Positions 1 to 11,199 are shown, counted from the stretch's first letter. The stretch: 64,000 nucleotides of DNA from Chrysoporthe austroafricana (GCA_001051155.2 JYIP02000005.1:62001-126000); one strand, 5' to 3'. The notes: generated from the letters alone by a model not told the origin. Program-made: numbers and translations.

Positions 1-2335
1 CATTTAGAACGCATTATAGCCACTTCGAATACCTTATTATACCTTTCGGATTTACGAATATATTAATATTGTTCTAGAAATATATAAACTATATTTTACA
101 AAAATACTTAAATTACTTTATTATCGTATATTTAAATAATATTTTGATTTATTCGAAAAATCTGGAAACTTATAAGCAATATATTTAATAAATATTAAAA
201 ATTTTCAAAAATAATAAGCTCTTTATCAATAGAAAAAAGAGCTACTTCTATATACAGAAAATCGATTACCTCGGATATACTATTAAACTAGGTATTATCA
301 GAATGCAAAAAGATAAAGTCGAAACAATACGGAAATAGCTATAACTTTAAAACGTTACTGATATTAAGTTATTCTTCAGATATATTAACTTCTATCGATA
401 ATTTATTAAAAGATATACAGAAATCGCTAGACTATTAATAAAGCTAACCAGAAAAGATAGAGAATTTAAATAAGCGAATAAAGAATAAGAAGTATTTAAT
501 ACGCTTAAAGAACGAATTATATAAGAGCCAATATTGCAAGAAGCAAATCCGATAAAGCTATTTGAAATCAATACGGACGTATTAGAATACGCTATCGGTA
601 ACGAACTTATCCAATAAAACGACCAAAAAAAACCATATCTTATTACGAATTTCAGCAAAAAGCTTAATAGATTAAAATTCAGATATGCAATACTAAATTA
701 AGAACTTATAGCAATAATATATACATTCCAAGAATAGGAATATTATTTAATTAGCGCAAAATACTTAATTTAAGTCTTTATCGATTATAAGAATTTGGCT
801 ATATTTACGATTATAAAAGTATTTAATAAGAGATAAATTAAATAAGCAAAATACTTATTATAATTCGATATTAAAATTACGTATATCCCAAGTAAAGAAA
901 ATATTAAAGCAAATACTTTTAGCAAATAAGCAAATTATAAGCTAGAAAAAGAAGTTAAAGAGTAAACTCTCTTTAATATTAATAGAAATAGCAACCTTGT
1001 ATAATAACGAGAAATCAATATATTATTCAGGATTAGCAATTAAGAAAAACGACTTGAAAATATAATAACGGAAGAATAAAACGAATATATTAAATAAATA
1101 TATAAAATACCAGCTTATAAATATTAAGGGATTATAGCAATTATAAATAGGATCTAAAGATATTGAAATTTATTAGAACTTAAATCCAGAATACGAAATA
1201 TTATTAATAATTACGATAGCTATAAGAAGAATAAAATAGAATAATATAAACCTTACAGATTATTATAACCTTTACTAGTACTTAATACGGTTTGGGCATT
1301 TATTAGCTTAGATTTTATTATTAAGCTATTAATCTTATAAGAACCTTTAATTAAAGTCGCATTCGATAGCATCTTAATAGTAGTTTATAAACTGAGCAAG
1401 TATAGCTATTTCTTACTATATAAAAAGGCTAATATTGCAAAAGAATTATCTTATACATTTTTAAGAAATATTATAAGCAATTATAAAATGCTATAAGAAA
1501 TTATTTCCGATAGAAATAAAAAGTTTATATTATAATTTTAAATATCGTTTATAAAATAATTAAGAGCAAAATATAAATTATTTATAGCATTTTACGCTGA
1601 AATAAACGGATAAATAAAAAGGATTAACTAAATTATAAAATAATATTTCAGATATTATATTAACTATAATTAGAATAATTAAATTGAATTTCTACCGCTT
1701 ATATAATTTGCTTATAATAGCGTAATAACCTTAATAACGAAAGTATTAGTATTCAAAATATTATATAAATACGAACTAATAGCATATTATAAAGCATTCC
1801 CAAGAATAATTGCAAAAATAGCAAAATAACGAATCAGAAAAATCAAAAATATCCAAACAAAACTCTAAAAAACATTTCAAGAACTTACGGAAAATATAAC
1901 GAAATACGCTAACCAGAAAAAGATTAAAAGATTAATCCTATAAGAAAGAGATAAAGTTTATTTGAAATGCAAAAATATCAAAATTAAGAAACTTAATAAC
2001 AAATTAAATTATAAAAAACTAAAACCTTTTAAAATCTCGAAAAAACTTTTAAGTATTAGCTATAAGCTTAACCTATTATTAAGAATAAGGATATATTCAG
2101 TTTTTTATAAATTATTTTTCGAATTAATATTAGCAAGCATATTATTGGATTATAATATCGAACTCGATTTAAATAAATAATAATAGGAAATAAAAGCAAT
2201 TTTCAATTCAAAACTATAAAGATAAGAACGATAATACCTTATTAAATAGAAAGATTACGGTTACGAAACAAATATATAGGAAAAACTAGCCAATATCGAC
2301 TTAAAATTTATTAAAGAATTCCTTAAGAACTGCCC
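1..2335 (+). mobile_element. Ty3/gypsy element A: 3' part of pol (RT end, RNase H, integrase, chromodomain), RIP-inactivated
   Basis: This is the tail of a Ty3/gypsy polyprotein, cut by the window start. Reading through TAA/TAG stops as Gln/Trp gives one frame. The RT active site is YLNN at 129-140, where the family has YLDD, so both catalytic Asp are lost. An RNase H stretch follows (INTDVLEYAIG near 565-600). The integrase core has an intact second Asp motif (EIISDRN near 1,498-1,520). The chromodomain ends the frame at about 2,190-2,335 (YLIK-KDYGYE, then LANID), with both conserved Trp turned into TAG. Integrase and chromodomain would insert and target the element; here it is dead. The family is certain; exact domain edges are approximate. 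Order and spacing match element C at 20,328-27,650. Confidence 0.88.
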
Positions 2336-2400
2336 GCCAGATAATTAGTAAACCTAGAAGCTATAGGAATTTCAGATATAGCAAAATCTATAAAACCAGA

Positions 2401-2745
2401 TTAATTTATAATTATATTACTTATATTTACAGAATTCCAGTCGAAAGGCTTAGAAGCAGTCGCTACCTTGCGAATAGCTTTAATAGCCTGCTTGCGTTCT
2501 TTTTTAGCAAAGCCCTTATTTATTAGACAAACTCCTTTCTTATAAAGAAAACGCTTCTGTTCCTTCAAACGAGATAACCGCGCCAATAATTCGGCAATCT
2601 GAGCTTGCTAACAAGAAATCAAGGAAGCCAACTCTTCTTGCTACGCTTACAAGCGAGCCTTTTCCTCGGCTTCGTAACTATCCAAACGAATCAGCTCGTT
2701 AGTAATTCGAAATATTGCTAAAGATTAGCAAAAGTTATAATGCAA
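2401..2745 (-). pseudogene. antisense accessory ORF of element A (coiled-coil protein, FDWNSV motif)
   Basis: Just past the chromodomain, on the opposite strand to pol, lies a frame rich in Leu, Arg, Lys and Glu. It reads roughly ELIRLDSYEAEEKARLQ, then AELLARLSRLKEQKRFL, and ends with KPFDWNSVNIS. Uninterrupted sequence covers 2,401-2,586; upstream the frame is broken only by TAG/TAA where Gln is expected. Heptad-like Leu spacing suggests a coiled coil. Matching frames sit at the same place and in the same antisense orientation in elements C (26,500-26,880), b' (29,458-29,800) and F (31,770-32,190). This argues for a conserved accessory gene rather than a chance frame. I do not know its function. 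Confidence 0.6.
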
Positions 2746-3088
2746 ATAGAAACCACTTATAGGAAAATATAAGAACCCGGGAAATATCGCATAAATAACT
2801 AGCTTTCGTATATTAAGCATAATATTGAATATTATTAATTATTCGATAAATAATCTTTTCTTCCAAATAAAAAGAATATAGCATAATTTCGTAATTATAA
2901 TGCTTAAGAAAAGAAAAACGTTCTAAAATAGCAAGATACTTTTTAAATAAACAAGAAAGATTTTTCAATAAATAACCTTTTAATACCCTATTTATAATAA
3001 ATTAGGAAAGCGCAATCCGAAATAAGAATATTAAGCAAAACTACTTACGGAAAATCTTTAAGGATAAAGATTATAAAGAAAGAAATAA
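2746..3088. other. 3' untranslated part of element A
   Basis: AT-rich stretch between the antisense ORF and the LTR. It ends with a purine-rich run (near 3,068-3,085) that fits the polypurine tract of the element. No other signal is seen. Confidence 0.45.
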
Positions 3089-3705
3089 TATTATAAACCA
3101 ATAAATAACTTAGATTATAAGAATAAGCCGGATTAATAAATTCAAGACTAATATAATACGGATCTAATATCCGATATAAAGGAACCTACTTATATAAAAT
3201 TGCTTAAATATCCAGGATTATATAATTAAAAATTAGAATTAGAAGAAGGTTATAAAGGATTATAAATCCATTTATAATTATTTACGATCAATATTAATCC
3301 TAACCGATCCAAAATTGAAAAGCGGGATATATAAGGAAAGATATTTCTTACAATTAAATAGATTTCATAATTGCTTTTCAGTTATCAATCTAAGTATTTC
3401 TCTAAAAACTACTCTCAAGAGAAGTATTCAATACGGATAGTAAATACTCAGAAGCGTTTCCAACTATATTAGAATTATATTTCCGTATACAGGTAGATTA
3501 TATTGCATATTACCTTTGCCTAGCATAAACTTTTAACGTATTAAGTACTTGTGCTACTTGGGTGCTTATTATATAAATACTTAACGAATTTGAATACCTT
3601 TAAAACTATATTTCCGTATATAAGTAAATTATATTGCATATTATCCTTGCTTAATATAAACCTTTAACGTATTAAGTATTTATATTACTTAAAGATTTAT
3701 TATAT
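3089..3705 (+). repeat. LTR of element A (3' LTR)
   Basis: It begins TATTATAAACC, the RIPed form of a TGTTATAAACC start, right after a purine-rich run. It shares blocks with the LTRs at 13,883, 31,018 and 33,980, such as the GGATCTAATATCCG-like block near 3,160 and a GAAAAGCGGGATATATAAG block near 3,318. An internal segment starting ATTTCCGTATA is present twice, at 3,479 and 3,610 (131 bp apart), so the LTR carries a partial tandem duplication. The right edge is approximate. Confidence 0.6.
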
Positions 3706-3849
3706 ATAGTATTTATAGTAAACCTATTTTAAATACTTCTATTAATAAACGCTATATTATTAGTAAGTTATTCGATAACGGTTGTTATTGGGTAAATAGC
3801 TAGCTATTTTATATAAAAGGGATAATAATGAAACTTAAAGGTTAAACGG

Positions 3850-4062
3850 ACTTAAATAAGATTTTGCTTGCTATTTATAATTTGATTATATATATAACTA
3901 GTATATATTACTTGTATAGAACTTAAATAAAATTTTGCGTATTAATTATAATTTTATTATATATATAACTAATATATATTACTTATATAAAACTTAAACA
4001 AAATTTTATATACTAATTATAATTTCATTATTTATATCACTAGTATATACTACTTATATATA
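3850..4062. repeat. 71-bp tandem repeat, three copies
   Basis: Units begin ACTTAAAYAARATTTT at 3,850, 3,921 and 3,992, exactly 71 bp apart. Copies differ by a few transitions. The array ends where the GC-balanced island begins (about 4,110). No coding frame is seen in it. Confidence 0.8.
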
Positions 4063-4249
4063 ATATATATATTGTGTTATTAAGGTTATATTATTATTGA
4101 ACGCTATAAAAAAACTAGTAGGGTAGATGTAGTCGGGAATAGAACGGCGTTAAGCGGGAATAGGGTTTTTTTCCCAGTTGGCGCTATGGGATGCCGTACG
4201 TGTCCAAATGAACCATTAACGCAAAGTTTTACACCGGTTGGCTGTGCCT

Positions 4250-4280
4250 GCTCATGTGGGACCGTCAGTCCCACATGAGC
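4250..4280. repeat. perfect 13-bp inverted repeat with 5-nt loop
   Basis: Arm GCTCATGTGGGAC at 4,250-4,262 is the exact reverse complement of 4,268-4,280; the loop is CGTCA. It lies about 140 bp inside the island. It could be a transposon-end footprint, a cruciform or a terminator-like hairpin; nothing here decides. Confidence 0.85.
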
Positions 4281-4295
4281 TGTTGTAGGTTTTTC

Positions 4296-4332
4296 GGCCC
4301 CAGGCACCAGCTATGACAGTGCCTGCAGGGCC
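4296..4332. repeat. second, imperfect inverted repeat at the island edge
   Basis: GGCCC+CAGGCAC at 4,296-4,307 pairs with GTGCCTG (4,319-4,325) and GGGCC (4,328-4,332), with a 2-nt bulge and an 11-nt loop. It follows the perfect hairpin at 4,250-4,280 by 15 bp. Confidence 0.7.
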
Positions 4333-5337
4333 AACACATTCAAATTGTCCACAAGCACGAGCAATCCCTGACAGAGAACGGACGCCAGTCGTCGCGGCGT
4401 CCCCGCAGCCAAGGCGGCACAATCAACCAGGGGATACTTTTCAACCGTCATTACGCGTCCGGATGTTGATTGTTACTCCGGTTCTTCCCGGCAAGGGCCA
4501 ACTTTAGGGTCTCATCATGCTGGCATCCGCGCAGTGCTGTTTGGTATTCGGACGATCGAGACGCCGATGATTTACGTGGCGCCGTTGCAGATTGTTGCGC
4601 CAAGTGAACCCTGTGGGGAGAGTCCAAGTAGGAGCCAGCACGCGACACACCGGAGTGAACATAGTATAATACGGCCCTTTTTGTTCCAAAGAAGAGAAAT
4701 CCAAATCTCGTTCGATCTTTGTCGCGATGACATGTCATCAGACACAATCTGCCAACCTGGCCAGAAGTGGCTGGCTCGCTGTGGCCCACGTCAAAGCTCG
4801 CGCCTCGGTCTCGCCGTCGGCATCGCGATCATGTCGGAATGTGGGCAGGTCATCCGTCGGAAGACGAGGAGAAGCCAAGCAGGCCACGCCTGGGAGACGA
4901 CGTGCGCCTCTCGGGGGTAGGTAGGGCAGCAGTGAGGACAGGCACAGACACCCCTGTGGGAGTCCGTGAAGCCCCATTACTCAACGTCGATCTCTGGCCC
5001 TTTACCCCTGTTTTGGATCTCCCTCGCTCGTATCATGGTCTGAATCGCAAAGATGACCCGAGCCGGGGACGACCTGGTCCGCTTGAAGATACCGGCGGAC
5101 TCCACATCAGATCATTGAGATTTGACGTTGCCACCATGAAAGATCTCAGCACGACTTCTCAAGACAAGTGTCCGCTGCTAGGTAAGATGGCTTCTGAAGG
5201 GCTATGCGGTCACGCTGTCTAGCAAGAACAAAACCTATCTCACTACCCGACGTATCCAGCCGACACATTGGAGAAACGACACCCAGGTTTCTCAACTTGC
5301 GGGCTGGAGTACTTTCTCTGCAACTATCATCTACACC

Positions 5338-6672
5338 ATGAAACAACACTTCAACAAGGCAGAATCTGGCGCCACACACGATCTCGAGGCGGCCAGTAAG
5401 GGAAGCACAACCACGCGCGAGGCGAAGACCGGCACACCAACCGACTCGACGGAATCGCACCCATCGCCCATAGCACCACCCGATGGGGGCTTTCAGGCAT
5501 GGCTGCACGTTGTCCTTCTTCACATAGTCTTCTTCAACACCTGGGGCATATCCAACAGCTTTGGCATCTTCCAGCAGTACTACGTCGGCAACCTTCTTTC
5601 TGGCTACTCTCAGTCGACCATATCCTGGATCGGGAGTGTGCAGATTTCTGGGCTTTCTCTACTGGGCCCTGTTGCAGGTCGCCTGTGCGATGGAGGTTAC
5701 TTTAGACCTCTGTTCTTCACAGGCGTGCTCCTTCAGATCTTTGCGGTCATGATGACATCTCTGGGGACAAATTATTGGCAGATTTTCCTTGCGCAGGCGC
5801 TATGCTGGGCACTTGGCAATGGCCTTGCCTTTATCCCGGCCATGTCCACAACCTCGACCTATTTTGCCGAAAGGCGTTCCATCGCGGTAAGCTTGGGGGC
5901 CTCGGGCGCTGCGATGGGTGGTCTCGTGTATCCGATTCTTGTGCAGCGGCTACTGGACCGAGTAGGCTTCGCATGGACCACGCGGTGCATGGGCTTTCTC
6001 ATGCTGGCAACATATGCCCCCTGCCTCATATGGTACCGGCCTCGAACGCTGGTGCGTGCAAATGGCCCCTTCGTTGACCCTACGGCATTCAGGGACACAA
6101 GCTTCGTCTTCTTCAGCCTGTCCTTTTTCTTCAGCTACTGGGGCGTCTATACAGCCTTCTTCTACATCAGCACTTTTGCGAGTGCAAAGTTTGGTTTGCA
6201 GAACCCAGGCGAGCTTGTTGCCATACTGAATGGTGCTGGGGTGGTGGGCCGAATCCTGCCGGGGTTCATTGCAACGCGTTGGACGGGGCTCTTGAATCTC
6301 CTCACAATCCTCTGCTTCTTCAGCTCTCTGCTCGTGTACCTTTGGACGCAGGTCTCTACAGTCTCTGGTCTCTATGCCTGGGTCGCGGTCAACGGACTGG
6401 TTGCCCACGCCATGCAGGGCATGTATCCCACCATCTCGACCGTCCTCACCCCCGACCCCAGCTTGACCGGCACAAGATCGGGTATGGCCACTTTGCTTGT
6501 TGGCATCGCCGTTCTCACTGGTCCTGTGATCAGCGGGGCACTGCTCAGCAAGGGTGAGGGTAGCTATCTTTACGCGCAGCTATTCGCGGGGTCGTCCATA
6601 TTGGCTGCGCTGCTGTGCATCGCTGTGGCCAGGGTTGCTGCGGGAGGATGGAAGTTAAAGGTTAAGGTCTGA
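5338..6672 (+). CDS. MFS transporter, monocarboxylate-transporter-like (MCT/MCH family)
   Basis: Intact, intronless 444-residue frame with ATG at 5,338 and TGA at 6,670. A hydrophilic N-terminal tail of about 47 residues (Ser/Thr rich) is followed by PDGGFQAW at residues 48-55, the hallmark at the start of TM1 in fungal monocarboxylate-type permeases. About twelve hydrophobic segments follow, split by a central loop near 232-252. GRLCDGGYFRP at 114-124 fits the MFS loop 2-3 motif, and YFAERRSIAVSLGASG (175-190) is the typical TM4-5 region. Length is normal for the family. Likely a plasma-membrane proton symporter for a small organic acid or related solute; the substrate cannot be read. It lies 508 bp upstream of the amidase on the same strand, which suggests uptake of a substrate or export of a product. 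No RIP damage is seen. Confidence 0.92.
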   Translation: MKQHFNKAESGATHDLEAASKGSTTTREAKTGTPTDSTESHPSPIAPPDGGFQAWLHVVLLHIVFFNTWGISNSFGIFQQYYVGNLLSGYSQSTISWIGSVQISGLSLLGPVAGRLCDGGYFRPLFFTGVLLQIFAVMMTSLGTNYWQIFLAQALCWALGNGLAFIPAMSTTSTYFAERRSIAVSLGASGAAMGGLVYPILVQRLLDRVGFAWTTRCMGFLMLATYAPCLIWYRPRTLVRANGPFVDPTAFRDTSFVFFSLSFFFSYWGVYTAFFYISTFASAKFGLQNPGELVAILNGAGVVGRILPGFIATRWTGLLNLLTILCFFSSLLVYLWTQVSTVSGLYAWVAVNGLVAHAMQGMYPTISTVLTPDPSLTGTRSGMATLLVGIAVLTGPVISGALLSKGEGSYLYAQLFAGSSILAALLCIAVARVAAGGWKLKVKV

Positions 6673-7180
6673 TTGAGGCAATGTAGGTAGTTTCGACATG
6701 TCTTTAATCCCATCAAGATAAACACAGCGCAAATCCATAATGCAGCAAGCCCCGCAGGAGAATTGCTGCCGCACTTGGCAACCAGCATCGCATCTGCGTA
6801 GACCGAGATGTTATTAGCCTGTGTAGGTTTGTATATATTCATCAATAGGCCCTAGCTTTGCAGAATGCATCAAACGTTTACTTGAGTGCATGCCGCGCAA
6901 AGCCGTCCTGGTAGACTGGACTCGCTCGAAGCGGCCTCTGCATGCGAGCGGGGCTTAAAAAGCCGCCGAACGAGCATTGGCTACGGGTAATAAAATGCCG
7001 AGAGAGAGAGAGGGGAGAGAGAGGGGGCCAACGCTGGGTTGTGAAGGGTTAGGGAGTGCCTCTAGGCCCTTCTCCAAACTACTTCAAGGGAGCTTTCCCG
7101 CCCCACGAAGTGGCCTCTGATCAGGCGAAGCCTCTTGTCCTTCTCATCCATGATAAGATCACACGAGTCAAACACCTACA
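6673..7180. other. intergenic region between transporter and amidase, with a GA microsatellite
   Basis: It holds the 3' end of the transporter and the presumed amidase promoter. A (GA)n-type purine tract lies at about 7,000-7,026, some 155 bp before the amidase ATG; such tracts are common in fungal promoters. No gene is seen. Confidence 0.5.
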
Positions 7181-9280
7181 ATGGCGGCCTTGAATCCAGC
7201 ACCAGAGAAAAGAAAATGGCAGGATGTCGTGGCACAAAAGAGAGCTTTACGAGAGGCGCTGATCGCACCATTCGAAAACGACGGCGAGAACGACAGTGAG
7301 ATCACTGGTATAGACGATGCACGGGTTTTGTCGCAGTCCTACGCCAGTGGTAAATTGGCCTCAGGAGCTGTGATTAGGGCCTACATTCGGGCGTGAGTAG
7401 CCGGAGCCTTCCGCAACCCAGAACAACGTTCCGTGCTTTCTAGAACCGCGCATGCACTCTGGGCTGACACACGAGTAACTGACATGAGAACGATTTTTAC
7501 AGCGCCATTCGAGCGCACAGGCAGGTCAGACAACACCACGCCGCCCCCCTCCCCCACCAAGTATCCGATCAATACTGACTTGGTGTTCGTAGACGAATTG
7601 GTATGCTACCACGCCTGGGTTCATAACCCGTGATGGGTCCTCGTGATTTCCTGTAGAGCTAACAGCACGTTTCCACAGCCTGACCGAAATCATGTTTGAA
7701 GGTGCGATCACACGAGCAGCGTATCTTAACAATCAACTTTCACGCACAGGGGCGCTCGTGGGGCCTCTGCACGGCGTTCCAGTGTCAGTCAAGGATCAGT
7801 GCGATGTCAAAGGATACGACTCAACGCTTGGCTATGTCGGGCGTGCTTTCAAACCGGCAGCAACGCACAGCGTGCTGGTCACCATGCTCGAGCAGCTAGG
7901 AGCCATAGTCATTTGCAAGACCAATCTGCCACAAAGTATCATGGTGAGAGGCCAACAACTACTCTGCTCTTTCTAGCTCTCGTCCACAAATGAGCCGATG
8001 ACTAACTGACACCATCGCTCAAGTGGGCAGAGACTGACAATCCATTGTTTGGGCTGACAACCCACCCTCTGGACGCACGCTATACACCTGGGGGCTCTTC
8101 CGGGGGCGAGTCAGGGCTGCTCGCCTGTCAAGGAAGCCTTCTTGGCTGGGGCACCGACATTGGCGGCAGCATTCGAATGCCCGCCCACATGACGGGCATA
8201 TACGGCTTCAAGCCGAGCGTGAGTCTCGCCGCTGAATCTCGGTTCCCAGGCTGTTGACACTGACCAACAACAATACAGAGCGCAAGACTCCCGTACCTCG
8301 GGATTCAGGTGTCCACTGACGGCCAAGAGCACGTCCCGTCCTCCATTGGACCAATGGCCCGCAGCCTCGACACGATCCATCTTGCCATGAAGTCCCTGTG
8401 CGAAGCCCGGCCGTGGCAACACGACGCCAAATGCGCCCCCATGGGCTGGCGCGAAGATGCGTCCGAGGAAGTGTTGGGCCGACCGCTGAAACTGGCAGTC
8501 CTTGTTGACGATGGGGTCGTGCGTCCCCACCCACCCATCATCAAAGTCATGCAGAAAGTGGCAAAGCTGCTGCGGGCGGCCGGACACCTCGTGTTCGACT
8601 GGGATCCGAGTCTGCATGCCGATATTGTAGATATCATGGCAAGTCTTGAGTGCACATCTGTTCCTTGGCGAGCTCGTTCTGACCAAATGCCCCAGGACGA
8701 ATACTTCACGATCGACGGCGGAGAAGACATCCGCCGCGATGTCGAGGCTGGCGGGGAGCCATTCATTCCCGCCGCCGAGAAGCTCGTCACAAGTCGTGCG
8801 TCGTCGTCAATCTACGACTACTGGCAGCTCAACAAGCGGAAACGCGACATGCAGAACGCCTATCTGGACAAGTGGCTTAATTACGTGGCACCGAACGGGG
8901 AGAATGTGCGGATCGACGCCATCATCACGCCACCGATGCCGCACGCGGCGGTCCCGCATGGTTCGTGTCACTGGGTGGGTTACACAAATGTGTGGAATCT
9001 GCTCGACTACCCAGCCCTTGTCATTCCTGCGGGCCGGGTGGGCGATCTCATGGCCGCGGGGGACGACTGCGAAGACTGCGAAGACGCCAGTGGAGCAGTA
9101 GATGCTAGCTTGAGAGGAAGAAAGCAAGAGCTCAACGACGCCTTGTGGGAGGAGCGACGGCATGAGATGGTTGAGCTGAATCTTCCAGTCGGTCTGCAGA
9201 TCATCTGCCAGCGGATGGAGGATGAAAAAACCCTGGGTATTGGCAAAGTGGTAGACGATGTCATTCGAAGACGAGGATAG
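7181..9280 (+). CDS. amidase (amidase-signature family), spliced gene
   Basis: Hydrolyses an amide bond to acid plus amine or ammonia; fungal relatives are acetamidase/FAAH-like, about 540-560 residues. My model: exons 7,181-7,392; 7,503-7,524 (22-nt microexon); about 7,679-7,943; 8,024-8,218; 8,279-8,638; 8,696-9,280. Introns at 7,393, 7,944 and 8,219 have GTGAG donors; 8,639-8,695 would be a GC-AG intron (GCAAGT...CCCAG), and removing it joins DIVDIM to DEYFTIDGGEDIRRD as in the family. The catalytic set is visible: Lys in SVKDQ (7,791-7,793), the Ser pair in GGSSGGE (8,096-8,101) and nucleophile Ser in TDIGGSIR (8,168-8,170). The signature region and the conserved AVPHGSCHWVGYTNVWN block are complete. 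Oddity: after the microexon the obvious acceptor (7,678) leaves a 1-nt phase error; acceptor AG at 7,657-7,658 restores phase but adds seven residues. So either that splice is used or the gene has a small frameshift. Confidence 0.85.
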
Positions 9281-9628
9281 GCATGGCACCAATCAAGACT
9301 TTCACAGCCTTATTCTCACAGGACTGCGTTGAGATACAATCGTGCACAGACCAAGGTGATGCTTCATGGAAATCGCTAACATTACCCCTTAAAATTGCCA
9401 ATGCTGCCAATGCTGCAAGACAGCCATCCAACGCACTGCCATGGCTTCGTATTCGCAATGTCCAGTCCAAAAGTGACACGGAACAGCTCTTAAAAATCGA
9501 GCCATAATGCTTCCACTTCTAGACCTGACAAGAGTTTGGGGCGGTCATCTACTGCAATTCCGTTGACGTAGAGAATAGCGGCTCTAGCCCAACCTCTTCC
9601 AGTTGGAAATTATCAGTTCGACTTCTAC
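9281..9628. other. amidase-regulator intergenic region
   Basis: A 348-bp spacer that should hold the amidase 3' end and the promoter of the downstream regulator. No conserved frame or repeat is seen. Confidence 0.45.
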
Positions 9629-11085
9629 ATGCCGCAGAACAATAGCATCGATACCGACCTGGCAGATATGGAGAACTCGATGACCTCGACCAAGAGGCGT
9701 CGCGGTCCCCTTACCCGTAATGCGTGCAGAACTTGTCGGGTCAAGAAGGCAAGCACGCCTCAGAACATGTCCCGAAAGCCTTGCCACGACCACCGCGGAA
9801 ACTTGGCTAACACATCTCACGGCCTGACAGTTGAAGTGTAGTGGCGAGAAGCATGGCTGCGTACGATGCCGGACCAACGGCTTCGACTGTCACTACGACA
9901 CCTCCCCGACCTGTAATTCGAATAGGCGCCTGACTATGGCCAACTTAACACCAGCACCCTGGGAAGGGTCAGACAGTATTACGACAGACGGGAACACAAT
10001 GGTGCACAGGGATCCCGATGCGAATGGCTTGCAAACGATGCACTGCTTACCCATTGAATCACGAACCTTTTCCTCCTTCTACTCCGAGTCTATTGATGTG
10101 TCGTCTCCAGAGGCTGTTGACAGTTTCATTACAGCCAGTGGCAAGTGTTCCCAGTTTCATTACAGCCAGTGGCAAGTGTTCCCTCTTTCATGCCACTTTC
10201 TCGGCCGCTTCCTACTCGATGCATGGCTCGTCGAACTAATTGTGATTGACTACAGGGAACTATGGATTCACGGAGGCGACGCTCAGCAGCCTGGCAACAT
10301 CGCCCCAGGTTGATCCCATGCTCCTTCATGTGCCGGACTGGTCCACCATGTCTGCCGTGGCCCCAGATAATGACCGGACGAGCATGCACCTGGATGGGCA
10401 GAGGAGACATAGACACGGGCTCTCAGGCCAAGACCACGATTGGCCAAGGACCGGCCGCCACACACAACTCGACAACGACCTGAGACGAGAAGGAACGTCT
10501 TGCGCCTGTCATGGTCGGGCACTACTACAATACGAGGATGTGAGCACCAACTTGGTGTGGAGCGTGCGCGACGCCGCTCCTGCGCCAGCGGCCGAAATGC
10601 TACGATCCTTAAAGAGGACAATTGAGGGTGTTGACGAGCTGTTCGAGTGTCGCATACATCGAACACGCCCAGAGTTTGTCGCCTTGCTCATATCCATGTG
10701 CGACATGATACTAGGCGGTGTAGAGTACCTGGTTCCCAAGGTAGGAGGAGATGACGATAGCGGTGGTGCTTCCAGTACAGAGGAGCCAGAAAAGCTAAGT
10801 AGCCACGGTGATCTACACACGTCATCGCACAACCAAAATAATAGCGTGAAATGCGCTCCACATCCTACACTAACGTTAAGCCAAGGGACACTAGATAAGG
10901 AGGACGAGCTTCACGTACTTCACAGCCTTCTGTGTGTGCGTGCCAAACGTTTAGGTTTTCTGCTAGACAGATTATACCACGCGGCGGACAAGAGCGGACG
11001 GCCAATATATAGACAATTTGTTTGCAATTTGCGAAACCGGTTGAGAGCAGTGTCAATCATGTTGAAGATGAGCCAGCTAGAATAG
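9629..11085 (+). CDS. Zn2Cys6 (Gal4-type) transcription factor, probable cluster regulator
   Basis: Model: exons 9,629-9,748; 9,831-10,140; 10,256-11,085, about 420 residues. A basic lead (KRRRGPLTRNA) precedes the zinc cluster C-X2-C-X6-C-X6-C-X2-C-X6-C, from CRTCRVKK across the first intron to LKCSGEKHGC, VRC and RTNGFDC. All six Cys and the spacings fit only if the intron is 9,749-9,830 with a GC donor (AAG|GCAAGC) and acceptor CTGACAG. The second intron, 10,141-10,255, also has a GC donor (GTG|GCAAGT) and joins in phase to GNYGFTEA. The C-terminal half (LVWSVRDAAP, VLHSLLCVRAKRLGFLL, then an RQFVCNLRNRL helix) is helical and resembles the short regulatory domain of secondary-metabolite regulators of the AflR type, though I cannot name the family. 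It acts in the nucleus on promoters, likely those of the adjacent amidase and transporters. It ends in TAG at 11,083. Confidence 0.82.
10121..10182 (+). repeat. perfect 31-bp tandem duplication spanning a splice donor
   Basis: Positions 10,121-10,151 and 10,152-10,182 are identical. The unit covers the end of exon 2 and the GC donor of intron 2 of the Zn2Cys6 gene, so two identical GGCAAGTGTTCC donors lie 31 bp apart. Only the first keeps the downstream exon in phase, because 31 is not a multiple of three. Confidence 0.9.
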
Positions 11086-11199
11086 ACTGGAGGTACGATT
11101 CGCTTCATACCTAGCCCGGAGGAATGGACGTATGGCAGCTACTCTAATGGGCCCCCTTGGTGACTTTGAGTTCTAGGTGTTACGGTCAGCTGCCTGACA

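Larger units (their letters stand above)
4110..5337. other. left flank of the GC island; no convincing gene
   Basis: Base composition jumps at about 4,110 from very AT-rich to near balanced. Short open frames exist on both strands, but none has a recognisable domain, good start context or plausible splice structure. The stretch probably includes the promoter and 5' UTR of the transporter that starts at 5,338. Two inverted repeats lie at its left edge (4,250-4,280 and 4,296-4,332). Confidence 0.5.

Noticed and set aside
4451..5222. Several overlapping open frames on both strands upstream of the transporter
   Set aside because: GC-balanced DNA gives such frames by chance; no domain, no splice pattern and no coherent start.
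7433..7633. Open frame inside the amidase 5' region considered as a separate gene
   Set aside because: It spans the 22-nt microexon and its flanking introns in another phase, with no domain.
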